11,266 nucleotides of DNA from contig DNFG01000339.1 in assembly GCA_003487005.1 (NCBI GenBank), positions 1-11,266 on the forward strand, in the 5' to 3' direction. The position numbers and the translations under genes are program-made. The DNA is from Bryobacterales bacterium. Lineage in GTDB: Bacteria > Acidobacteriota > Terriglobia > Bryobacterales > Bryobacteraceae. Below the pieces are notes generated by a model. It did no database searches. It saw nothing but the letters and a program-made list of their open reading frames with translations, and had not been told where the DNA came from. Positions within the stretch are counted from its first letter, which is position 1. Each line of letters begins with the position of its first letter. Below, in pieces: positions 1-6,694 of this stretch.

Positions 1-1
1 T

Positions 2-703
2 CCGCCAGCGCCCGCAGCGCCGCCGGCGCCAGTTGCGCCAGTTGAGTCCGAGGCCGCGGATCAGCCTCCGCCTCCTCCGCCTGTACCGCCATCGCCGCCT
101 GTCGCTCCGGATGCGCCGGAGCCGCCGCTACTGAAGGACCTGGCGCTGAATCTGGCGGAGATGGACATCGCCGAGTCGCAGCATCTCACCGAGGCTCAAC
201 GCAAGGACGTCGAGCGCGCGATGCAGGAGTTGCAAGACAACAAGGACAAGATCAGAGAAGAGCTGAAGCGGGCCATGGAGCAGATGCGCGGAGAACTCTC
301 CAAAGTCGATACCGCCGAAGTGAAGCGCGCGATGGAACGGGCACTGCGTGATTTGGAGCGCCAGGAAGGCCAGATCGAACGGCAACTCGCCCAGGCCCGG
401 CGCAACATGGAGCGCGCCCTGCAACAGAATGAGCGCGCACAGGCACGAGTACAGGAACGGCGTGAAGAGCAGCAACGCCGGCTTCAGTACGCGAACGAGC
501 GGTTCACCACCGGCGGCGTTGAAGGCGCGAAGACGGATCGCGGCAAGCTCTACCTTCGCCACGGCCCGCCCGACGAGGTCGAATCCCGTCCGGGCCAGAA
601 CGAGGTCTGGCGCTACCGCAACTTCCGCGGCATGGGCGGCACGATGGTGTTCGAGTTCGCGTTCGAGGGATCCGATTACCGGCTGAAGTCGAAGCCCGAA
701 TAG
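2..703 (+). CDS. C-terminal part of a GWxTD-like domain protein (5' end outside window)
   Basis: The frame is open from the window edge, so this is the last 233 residues of a longer protein; the internal ATG at 161 is not the likely start. Visible order: a Pro/Ala-rich linker (about residues 1-45, with a run of six prolines), a long charged Glu/Lys/Arg/Gln helix that looks like a coiled coil (about 55-160), then a GWxTD-like C-terminal domain (about 163-233) with EGAKTDRGKLYLRHGPPDE followed by EVWRYRN. That matches the G-W-x-T-D-R-G-x-(I/L)-Y-x-x-x-G-P-P-D core of the family, except that the Trp is Ala. The domain has no firmly established enzymatic role. In Acidobacteriota it sits at the end of large exported proteins, or behind M56/BlaR1-like or TonB-like regions with Pro-rich linkers; which applies here cannot be seen. 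Translation ends with three consecutive in-frame stops (TAG TGA TAG, 701-709). The next gene starts 15 nt downstream on the same strand. Confidence 0.8.
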   Translation, partial: PPAPAAPPAPVAPVESEAADQPPPPPPVPPSPPVAPDAPEPPLLKDLALNLAEMDIAESQHLTEAQRKDVERAMQELQDNKDKIREELKRAMEQMRGELSKVDTAEVKRAMERALRDLERQEGQIERQLAQARRNMERALQQNERAQARVQERREEQQRRLQYANERFTTGGVEGAKTDRGKLYLRHGPPDEVESRPGQNEVWRYRNFRGMGGTMVFEFAFEGSDYRLKSKPE

Positions 704-718
704 TGATAGCTTGTCAGC

Positions 719-1846
719 ATGTCATCTCCATCAGTTACGCGGCGGCATGTCTTCTTGGGTTCGCTGGCGGCCGCGGCCGCCTCGAAGGTGCAGGCACAGG
801 AAAGTGAGATCCGGGTTGCTTTTATTGGCACCGGCGGACGTGGCGGCTCTCTGATCCGCTCCACGCTCGCCCAACCGGCGGCCAAGGTCATGGCCGTCTG
901 CGACCTCAAGGGCGACCGCCTCGACCGCGCCGCCACCACGACCGCGCGCGATAAGCCGAAGACTACTCGCGACTGGAAGGAAGTCCTCTCCATGGCCGAC
1001 GTGGATGCCGTCTACATCGCCACGCCGTGCGATCTCCACGTCGAAATGGCCATCGCCGCGCTCGAGGCCGGCAAGCACGTCTATTGTGAGAAGCCCATCG
1101 GCATCCAACCTGCGGAGATTGGCCGGCTTCTCGAAGTCGCCCGCAAATCCAGCAAGGTCTTCGTCACGGGGCAGCAGATGCGCTCGCTCACCTACCGGGC
1201 CGCGCTCGTTGAAAAAATTCGCGAAGGGCTGCTCGGCGAAGTCATGATGGTCAAGGCGCAGCGGCACTCTTCCGATGACCTGAACCATCAGGGTGGCTCC
1301 TCGGACTGGTTCTTCGATGCCCGCCGCTCGGGCGATGTTCTCGTCGAACAGTCCGTCCACAACCTCGACCAGATCAACTGGCTCATCGGATCCCGGCCCG
1401 CTTTCGCCTCCGGTTTCGGCGGCGTCATGAAGTGGAAGGACCAGCCGCCCGGACGCACCAGCATGGACGGCTACACGCTCTCCTACGAATACGCCAACGG
1501 TGTCAAGGTGAGCTACACGAACGTCTTCTTCCACCCCGCCGGACTGCCCGGCGGCGGCGCCTACACCTACATCTACGGCACCAAGGGCGCACTGGACTGC
1601 GACTCCTGCCTCTTCTACCCCGAGGGCCGCGGCGCCCAGCCCATTGAAGCCGCAAAGAAGCCCCAACCGGCCGAGAACATGAACGAGAAGCACGTCGAGG
1701 CCTTCCTCAATCAGATCCGCGGCAAAGGCAAAGCGCCCGCCGGCATCGAAGAAGGCGCCACTGGTGCATTGACCGCTATCCTTGGACGCGAGGCCATCTA
1801 CAACAAGCGTGTGATGCGCTGGGTCGATCTCGGCGTCAATATCTAA
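719..1846 (+). CDS. Tat-exported Gfo/Idh/MocA family oxidoreductase
   Basis: A 375-residue NAD(P)-dependent oxidoreductase of the Gfo/Idh/MocA family, normally acting on sugars, inositols or related polyols. The N-terminus carries a twin-arginine signal (TRRHVFLGS, Arg8-Arg9, then an Ala-rich stretch to about residue 26), so a folded, cofactor-loaded protein is probably exported to the periplasm. The Rossmann domain begins at about residue 31 with the dinucleotide loop GTGGRGG (37-43). The family EKP motif, whose Lys is catalytic, is at 124-126 (VYCEKPIG). The substrate-side motif with the conserved His is SVHNLDQINW (212-221; His214, Asp217). Length fits the family. The ATG at 719 is chosen because it precedes the Tat motif; no good Shine-Dalgarno is visible. 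The substrate is unknown. A glycosidase of the GH109 type, which uses the same fold and NAD, is an alternative. The stop overlaps that of the convergent dehydrogenase by 4 bp. Confidence 0.9.
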   Translation: MSSPSVTRRHVFLGSLAAAAASKVQAQESEIRVAFIGTGGRGGSLIRSTLAQPAAKVMAVCDLKGDRLDRAATTTARDKPKTTRDWKEVLSMADVDAVYIATPCDLHVEMAIAALEAGKHVYCEKPIGIQPAEIGRLLEVARKSSKVFVTGQQMRSLTYRAALVEKIREGLLGEVMMVKAQRHSSDDLNHQGGSSDWFFDARRSGDVLVEQSVHNLDQINWLIGSRPAFASGFGGVMKWKDQPPGRTSMDGYTLSYEYANGVKVSYTNVFFHPAGLPGGGAYTYIYGTKGALDCDSCLFYPEGRGAQPIEAAKKPQPAENMNEKHVEAFLNQIRGKGKAPAGIEEGATGALTAILGREAIYNKRVMRWVDLGVNI

Positions 1847-2871
1847 ACGTCCAGCACGATCTTGCCGAACTGCCCCTTCGCTTCGAGGCGCTCGTGCGCG
1901 GCGCGCGCCTCGCCGAGGGGAAACACCGAATCCACCACCGGCTTCAGGTTCCCTTCAAACACAAACCGCAGTACATGATGCAATTCAGCCAGCGTGCCCA
2001 TGTACGAGCCCAATAGCGACTGCTGCTTCGCGAACAGGTAGCGCAGGTCCACGCCCACATCGTGGCCCGTCGTCGCCCCGCACGTTACCAGTCTTCCCGA
2101 AGGCGCCAGTGCGGCCATGCTGGCCTTCCACGTGGCCTCCCCAACATGCTCGAATACCACGTCCGCGCCGCGCCGCGAAGTCGCCTTCCGCAATTCCTTC
2201 GCGAGATCCGGCCGGTAATGGTCGATCACGACATCCGCCCCCAGCGCCCGCGCCTTCTCCATCTTCTCCTCGCCGCCCGCCGTCGCCACCACCCGGCAAT
2301 GAAACAGTTTCGCGATCTGCACCGCCGCCATCCCCACGCCGCTCGATGCCGCCAGCACCACCACTTCCTCGCCCGCCTGCAACCCCGCGCGCCCGAACAG
2401 CATGTGCCACGCGGTCAGGAACACCAATGGCGCCGCCGCTGCTTCGCGAAATTCCAGCGTCTCCGGAATCGGAATCACCGCGTACTCGGGTGCCGTCATC
2501 AATTCTCGATATCCGCCAGATACGCCCGCGCCGAACAATTTGTAATCACGACATTCGTTGTCACGGCCTTCGTGGCACCGAAGACACTGCCGGCAACTCA
2601 AGCCCGGCGCCAGCAGCACCCGCATGCCCGGCCGCACCCGCCCACACAGTTCGCCCACCGCCACCACTTCGCCCGCGATATCGGAACCCAGGACGTGCGG
2701 AAACGGAAACTGCACGCCCGGAATGCCCTGCCGGACCCACAGATCCAGATGGTTTAACGCGCACGCATGCACCCGCACCAGCACCTCGTCCGCGCGAGGC
2801 GCCGGTTCGCGCATCTCCACCGTCTCGAGCACCTCCGGCCCGCCGTGCTGACGGATCAGAACGCCCTTCAT
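1843..2871 (-). CDS. MDR-family (alcohol dehydrogenase-like) NAD(P)-dependent oxidoreductase
   Basis: A 342-residue medium-chain dehydrogenase/reductase. The N-terminal GroES-like domain has NHLDLW (40-45) and HVLGSDIAG (59-67). The structural zinc lobe is intact, with Cys93, Cys96, Cys99 and Cys107 spaced C-x2-C-x2-C-x7-C. The nucleotide-binding domain has the loop AASSGVG (174-180). The catalytic-zinc positions look lost: the usual Cys is Asn40 and the usual GHE motif is GSD at 62-64. That resembles quinone-oxidoreductase or crotonyl-CoA-reductase-type MDR enzymes more than a classic zinc alcohol dehydrogenase, so a zinc-independent hydride transfer to an enone or enoyl substrate is plausible (inference). 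It is the last gene of the minus-strand block. Its ATG overlaps the amidohydrolase stop (ATGA, 2868-2871), and a strong AAGGAGGG lies 6 nt before it, so translation is probably coupled. A role in nucleoside salvage is not evident. Confidence 0.9.
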   Translation of the reverse strand: MKGVLIRQHGGPEVLETVEMREPAPRADEVLVRVHACALNHLDLWVRQGIPGVQFPFPHVLGSDIAGEVVAVGELCGRVRPGMRVLLAPGLSCRQCLRCHEGRDNECRDYKLFGAGVSGGYRELMTAPEYAVIPIPETLEFREAAAAPLVFLTAWHMLFGRAGLQAGEEVVVLAASSGVGMAAVQIAKLFHCRVVATAGGEEKMEKARALGADVVIDHYRPDLAKELRKATSRRGADVVFEHVGEATWKASMAALAPSGRLVTCGATTGHDVGVDLRYLFAKQQSLLGSYMGTLAELHHVLRFVFEGNLKPVVDSVFPLGEARAAHERLEAKGQFGKIVLDV

Positions 2872-4268
2872 GGTTTGCCCTCCTTCAGCGAAGCCTCCAC
2901 CTTCGCCCGTAACTCCGCCGCTTTTGCGAAGATCTCCGCGGGCTTCAGCGTGAGCGGCTTGCGGTCCCGCACCGTCACTTTCCCTTCAATCACCACATCG
3001 CGAACGTCGCTGCTCTTCAGCGTATACACCAGCATCGAATACGGATCATGCCGCGGGAATGCGTGCGGCTCCGCCAGCGAAATCGTGATCAAATCCGCGC
3101 GCTTGCCGGGTTCGAGTGACCCGATCTGCTCCTCCATTCCCAGGACGCGCGCCCCCATGATGGTGGCCATCTCGAAGACCGTCGCCGCGGGCAGCGCCAT
3201 CGGATTATTCGTCGTCCCTTTCGCGATCTTCGAGGCCAGGTCCATCTCCTCGAACATGTTGAAGTCGTTATTTGAACCCGCCGGGCCATCCGGCCCCAGT
3301 CCCACCGGGATCCCGAACCGCAAAAACTCCCCGATCGGCGGAATGCCGCTGCCCAGCTTCAGGTTGGATGACGGACAGTGTGCCAGCCCGATCCCGTGCT
3401 GCCGCGCCGTCTGCCGGTCGCGCACGCCCATCCACACACCATGCGCGAACACGCTCCTCTTCGCGATCGCGCCGATCCGCGACAGGTAGTAGGTCGGCGA
3501 AGCCCCGTGCTTCTGCAGCGACGTCGTGTTCTCCACCTGCGTCTCCGACACGTGAATCAGCAGCGGCACCCCATGCCGGTCCGCCATCGCGCTCGCCGCC
3601 TTCAGCGTCGCTTCGTCGTTTGTGTAGGCCGCGTGCGGCGCCACGGCCGGCGTAATCAGCGCATCGCCCTTCCACTTGCCGATGAACTTCTCGGTCGCCG
3701 CCAGCGCCTCCTGCGGCGTCTTGTAGTCCGGGGCGGGGAAGCCGATGATCGTCTGCCCCAACACCGCGCGCATCCCCGCCTCCTTCGTGACCGCCGCCAC
3801 GTCATCCTCGAAGTAGTACATGTCCGTGTACGTCGTCGTCCCGGACAGCATCATCTCCATCACCGCCAGTCGCGTTCCCCACCGCACGAACTCCGGCGTC
3901 ACGTTCTTCGCCTCCGCCGGGAAGATGAACTTCTCCAGCCACTGCTGCAGCGGGACATCATCCGCCAATCCGCGCAGCAGGCTCATCGCCGCGTGCGTGT
4001 GCGTGTTCACCAGGCCCGGCGTCAGCATCGCCTGCGGCTGATCGATTCGCTGCTTCGCCTTGTATGCCTTGTCGATCTCCGCGCGCGGACCCACGGCCAG
4101 AATCCGGCCCCCGCCAATCGCCACCGCGCCGTTGTCGATCACGCGCCGCTCGGCGTCCATCGTCACCACCTGCGCCGCCGAAACGATCAGGTCCGCCGCC
4201 TGCTGCCCGTGGGCCGCGGTCGTCAGAATCAGGAATGCGCTAGCGCAGATTGTCTTCATCAAATGCAT
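2868..4268 (-). CDS. mtaD: MtaD-like amidohydrolase (nucleoside/S-adenosylhomocysteine deaminase type) with signal peptide
   Basis: A metal-dependent deaminase of the amidohydrolase superfamily, closest to 5'-methylthioadenosine/S-adenosylhomocysteine deaminases, which convert a 6-amino purine nucleoside to the 6-oxo form with release of ammonia. Numbered from the ATG at 4268 (466 residues), the metal and catalytic residues are present: HTH (His90, His92) followed by SLLRG, PHAAYT (His212), HVSET (His239, Glu242), FAHG (His276) and GPDG (Asp327). The C-terminus keeps the SLEPGKRADL motif. The Thr normally before the catalytic Asp is Pro here. The N-terminus looks like a Sec signal peptide (Lys5, hydrophobic core CASAFLIL, cleavage near AAHG/QQ), which is unusual for this normally cytoplasmic family. 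The reading frame extends to a TTG at 4286, but the ATG at 4268 has GGAG 10 nt upstream; ATG 4259 is also possible. It overlaps cdd by 29 bp. The exact substrate is inferred; a guanine- or chlorohydrolase-like activity is not excluded. Confidence 0.85.
   Translation of the reverse strand: MHLMKTICASAFLILTTAAHGQQAADLIVSAAQVVTMDAERRVIDNGAVAIGGGRILAVGPRAEIDKAYKAKQRIDQPQAMLTPGLVNTHTHAAMSLLRGLADDVPLQQWLEKFIFPAEAKNVTPEFVRWGTRLAVMEMMLSGTTTYTDMYYFEDDVAAVTKEAGMRAVLGQTIIGFPAPDYKTPQEALAATEKFIGKWKGDALITPAVAPHAAYTNDEATLKAASAMADRHGVPLLIHVSETQVENTTSLQKHGASPTYYLSRIGAIAKRSVFAHGVWMGVRDRQTARQHGIGLAHCPSSNLKLGSGIPPIGEFLRFGIPVGLGPDGPAGSNNDFNMFEEMDLASKIAKGTTNNPMALPAATVFEMATIMGARVLGMEEQIGSLEPGKRADLITISLAEPHAFPRHDPYSMLVYTLKSSDVRDVVIEGKVTVRDRKPLTLKPAEIFAKAAELRAKVEASLKEGKP
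2878..2885 (-). promoter_or_regulatory. Ribosome binding site of the MDR dehydrogenase
   Basis: AAGGAGGG on the minus strand, 6 nt before the ATG at 2871 and inside the 3' end of the amidohydrolase gene. It is one of the strongest Shine-Dalgarno sequences in the window and fixes the dehydrogenase start. Confidence 0.7.
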
Positions 4269-4641
4269 GAGGCAGTAACTCCGCAAGGGAATGAACTTCC
4301 GTCTGTCCGGCCAGATTGGCCAGTAGTACTTCCACGTCGCCGCAGTAATCCCACAACACCTGCCGGCACGCCCCGCACGGCGGCGTCAGCCGCGCCGTGT
4401 CCGTCACCACCGCGATCGCCTGGAACGCCCGCGACCCCGCCGTTAGCGCACTGAAAAGCGCCGTCCGTTCCGCACAGCACGTCAGCCCGTACGAGGACGA
4501 CTCCACATTCACGCCCGCAAAGATCCGCCCCTTCGCGTCTTCCAGCGCCGCCCCCACCCGGAAGCCAGAATACTTCGCGCACGCATGCTCACGCGCCTCT
4601 CGCGCCGCCGCAATCAGCCGTTCCCGGGAGGAGGTCGTCAC
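4240..4641 (-). CDS. cdd: Cytidine deaminase
   Basis: Hydrolytic zinc enzyme converting (deoxy)cytidine to (deoxy)uridine in pyrimidine salvage. At 133 residues it matches the short, homotetrameric class. Signatures: YSGFRVGAAL (24-33, substrate loop), NVESSSYG (45-52), TCCAERTAL with zinc ligand Cys56 and proton-shuttle Glu58, and PPCGACRQ with zinc ligands Cys89 and Cys92. The start is a GTG at 4641 that overlaps the punA stop (GTGA, 4638-4641). GGAAGG sits directly against the GTG, too close for a standard Shine-Dalgarno, so reinitiation after punA termination is likely. The 3' end overlaps the amidohydrolase gene. Its uridine product would feed the pyrimidine-nucleoside phosphorylase encoded upstream in the same block. 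Confidence 0.95.
   Translation of the reverse strand: MTTSSRERLIAAAREAREHACAKYSGFRVGAALEDAKGRIFAGVNVESSSYGLTCCAERTALFSALTAGSRAFQAIAVVTDTARLTPPCGACRQVLWDYCGDVEVLLANLAGQTEVHSLAELLPHAFDEDNLR
4279..4282 (-). promoter_or_regulatory. Weak ribosome binding site supporting the amidohydrolase start
   Basis: GGAG on the minus strand, 10 nt before the ATG at 4268 and within the 3' end of cdd. It favours 4268 over the upstream TTG (4286) and the downstream ATG (4259, 19 nt away). The site is weak and the choice is not certain. Confidence 0.4.
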
Positions 4642-5447
4642 CCTTCCAGTTTAGGCACGAGCGCCGTCAACAGGCGCGCCAGATCGCCCGCCGCTGCCCG
4701 TCCGGTCTCCAGCACTTCAATGTGACTCAACTCCGCCTGCATCCCCGCCGCCATGTTCGTCACCGTCGAAATCCCCAGCACCCGCAACCCGGCATGGTTC
4801 GCCGCGATGCACTCCGCCACCGTCGACATCCCCGCCAGATCCGCGCCGATCGTTCGCAGATACCGGATCTCCGCGGGTGTCTCGAAACTCGGGCCCAATA
4901 AGCCCGCGTACACCCCCTCGCCCGTCTCGATCCCCAGCGATGCCGCCGCCTCCGCCGCCAGCGCCCGCAACTCCGGATCGTACGCGTGTGACATGTCTGG
5001 AAACCGCGGCCCCAGCGCGTCATCATTCGGCCCCACCAGCGGATTCAACCCCTGCAGATTGATGTGGTCCGTGATCAGCACCATCAACCCCTGCCGGTAT
5101 GCCGGGTTGATCCCCCCGGCCGCGTTCGTCAGAATCAGGTTCTTCAACCCCAACCGCGCCAGCACGCGCACTCCGAACACCGCTTCCTGTGGCGTCCGGC
5201 CTTCGTACAAATGCACCCGCCCCGCCACCACCGTCACCGGCGCTCCGCCCACTTCCCCCACGATCAACTCCCCGGCATGGCCCTGCACCGAAACCCCCGG
5301 CCAGCCCGGTATCTCCCCGAACGGGATCCGCCGCGCCTTCTCCACCACGTCCGCGAACGCGCTCTGTGCCGACCCCAGCACCACCGCCGTCGCCGGCCAC
5401 TCCTTCGCCACCCCGCGCAGATACTCGAACGCCGCCTGTGTCTCCAT
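4638..5447 (-). CDS. punA: Purine-nucleoside phosphorylase, trimeric (PNP-I) type
   Basis: Phosphorolysis of inosine/guanosine (and deoxy forms) to free base and (deoxy)ribose-1-phosphate. The 269 residues match the usual PNP-I length. Seen in order: LGSAQSAF at the phosphate loop (24-31), GRVHLYEG (76-83; His79 and Glu82 correspond to human His86 and Glu89), LTNAAGGINP (106-115), LITDHINLQGLNPL, GPSFET (185-190, base-binding Glu189), GMSTVAE (206-212, Met207 and Ser208) and TNMAAG with Asn231, the residue equivalent to human Asn243 that favours 6-oxopurines. The phosphate loop, normally GSGLG, reads GSAQS. The ATG at 5447 shares its A with the nupC stop (TGATG), and the reading frame's extension to 6155 is the antisense-free shadow of nupC in another frame, so 5447 is the start. 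It overlaps cdd by 4 bp at its 3' end. Confidence 0.95.
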   Translation of the reverse strand: METQAAFEYLRGVAKEWPATAVVLGSAQSAFADVVEKARRIPFGEIPGWPGVSVQGHAGELIVGEVGGAPVTVVAGRVHLYEGRTPQEAVFGVRVLARLGLKNLILTNAAGGINPAYRQGLMVLITDHINLQGLNPLVGPNDDALGPRFPDMSHAYDPELRALAAEAAASLGIETGEGVYAGLLGPSFETPAEIRYLRTIGADLAGMSTVAECIAANHAGLRVLGISTVTNMAAGMQAELSHIEVLETGRAAAGDLARLLTALVPKLEG

Positions 5448-6670
5448 CACAGCAACACCCCCGCGATGCATGCCGACATGAAATTCGCCAGCGTCCCCGC
5501 GATCATCGCGCGGATCCCCAGCCTCGCCAGATCGCTCTTGCGCGACGGCGCCAGCGCCCCAATGCCGCCGATCTGAATCGCGATCGACGAGAAGTTCGCG
5601 AACCCGCAGAGCGCGAACGTAGCGATGACGAAACTCCGCGGGTCCATCGTCTCCCGCAATTCGCCCAGCCGCAAGAACGCGATGAACTCGTTCAGCACCA
5701 TCCGCGTCCCCAGCATGTCCCCCACCGCCGCCGCGTCCTTCCAACTCACGCCCAGCAGCCACGCCGCCGGCGCGAACACAAACCCGAAGAGCTTCTGCAA
5801 CGACTCCGGAAACCACGCCATCCCTGGCAGCCCATGCACCCAGCCGAACATCCCGTTGACCAGCGCAATCAATGCCAGAAACGCAATCAGCATCCCCGCG
5901 ATGTTCAATGCGAGTTGCAACCCCTCGCCTGCCCCCCGGGCCGCCGCGTCGATCACATTCACGCCCGGCTTTTCCACCTCCACGTTCACGCTGCCCGCCG
6001 TCTCCGGCTTCTCCGTCTCCGGCACCAGCATCTTCGCCAGCAGAAGTGTCGCCGGCGCCGTCATGATCACCGCCGTCAGCAGGTGCTTGATGTCCACCCC
6101 GGCGATCTTCACGTACGCCGCCATCACCGCCCCCGAGACATGCGCCATCCCGCACGTCATCACCGTGAACAGTTCGCTCTCGGTCAATCGCGGCAGGAAC
6201 GGCCGGATCGTCAGCGGCGCTTCCGTCTGCCCCATGAAGATCGACGCCGCCACGTTCGTCGATTCCGCCCCTGATGCCCCCATCACCCGCTGCATCACCC
6301 GCGCCATCGCCCGGATCACCACCTGCATCACGCCGAAGTAATAAAGGATCGCGAACAGGGAGGCGATGAAAATGACGATCGGCAACACCTGGAATGCGAA
6401 CACCACCCCGAATGGCCCGTCCTTCGCCCCCAGCGGTCCGAACACAAACCGTGATCCCTCTTCCACGTAGTGCAGCAGTGCATTGACGGCAATCGTGGCG
6501 ACTTCAAACAATCGCCCAAATCCGGTCTTGAGCACCAGAAACGCGAAAGCAAACTGCAACCCCAAACCCCAGAGCAGCAGTTGCGGGCGAATCGCGCGCC
6601 GGTTCTTCGACGCCAGATAACACCCGCCCAGAATCACAGCCAGACCCAGCAGACCGGTGAAGCGATCCAT
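5447..6670 (-). CDS. nupC: Concentrative nucleoside transporter (CNT/NupC family)
   Basis: Inner-membrane, cation-coupled nucleoside importer of 407 residues, the usual bacterial CNT length, with many hydrophobic segments (for example about 5-20, 31-47, 91-112, 255-275, 387-406). The nucleoside and ion site known from the Vibrio cholerae CNT structure is intact: GQTEAPL (Gln148, Thr149, Glu150), NEF (Asn327, Glu328) and FANFSS (Asn359, Ser361/362). The segment GASGAESTNVAAS just before GQTE is also typical. A hydrophilic stretch (about 217-240, ETEKPETAG...) separates the two halves. The ATG at 6670 is supported by AAGGGAGG 8 nt upstream. The gene lies 24 nt after deoA and its stop shares a base with the punA start. 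The neighbouring phosphorylases and deaminase indicate both purine and pyrimidine nucleosides as cargo. The coupling ion (sodium or proton) cannot be decided from the sequence. Confidence 0.95.
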   Translation of the reverse strand: MDRFTGLLGLAVILGGCYLASKNRRAIRPQLLLWGLGLQFAFAFLVLKTGFGRLFEVATIAVNALLHYVEEGSRFVFGPLGAKDGPFGVVFAFQVLPIVIFIASLFAILYYFGVMQVVIRAMARVMQRVMGASGAESTNVAASIFMGQTEAPLTIRPFLPRLTESELFTVMTCGMAHVSGAVMAAYVKIAGVDIKHLLTAVIMTAPATLLLAKMLVPETEKPETAGSVNVEVEKPGVNVIDAAARGAGEGLQLALNIAGMLIAFLALIALVNGMFGWVHGLPGMAWFPESLQKLFGFVFAPAAWLLGVSWKDAAAVGDMLGTRMVLNEFIAFLRLGELRETMDPRSFVIATFALCGFANFSSIAIQIGGIGALAPSRKSDLARLGIRAMIAGTLANFMSACIAGVLL

Positions 6671-6678
6671 GCCGCGAG

Positions 6679-6686
6679 CCTCCCTT
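6679..6686 (-). promoter_or_regulatory. Ribosome binding site of nupC
   Basis: AAGGGAGG on the minus strand, 8 nt before the nupC ATG and within the 24-nt gap after deoA. It is a strong Shine-Dalgarno and fixes the nupC start. Confidence 0.7.
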
Positions 6687-6694
6687 CGTGAGCT

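Noticed and set aside
2..140. Pro-rich stretch at the left edge as a DNA repeat or TonB protein
   Set aside because: The Pro codons are not a regular tandem repeat, and the C-terminal domain is GWxTD-like rather than TonB; it reads as a linker.
731..1693. Minus-strand open frame of 320 codons
   Set aside because: Antisense to the Gfo/Idh/MocA gene, which has a clear Rossmann loop, EKP motif and Tat signal.
3378..4454. Plus-strand open frame of 358 codons
   Set aside because: Antisense to the amidohydrolase and cdd, extremely Arg/His-rich; a GC-composition artefact.
5448..6155. N-terminal extension of the punA reading frame (505 codons in total)
   Set aside because: The extension lies in a shifted frame inside nupC, is Gly/Arg/Asp-rich without family motifs, and PNP homology begins just after the ATG at 5447, giving normal length.
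5189..6274. Plus-strand open frame of 361 codons
   Set aside because: Antisense to punA and nupC, Pro/Arg/His-rich, no motif; nupC has complete active-site motifs and a strong ribosome site.
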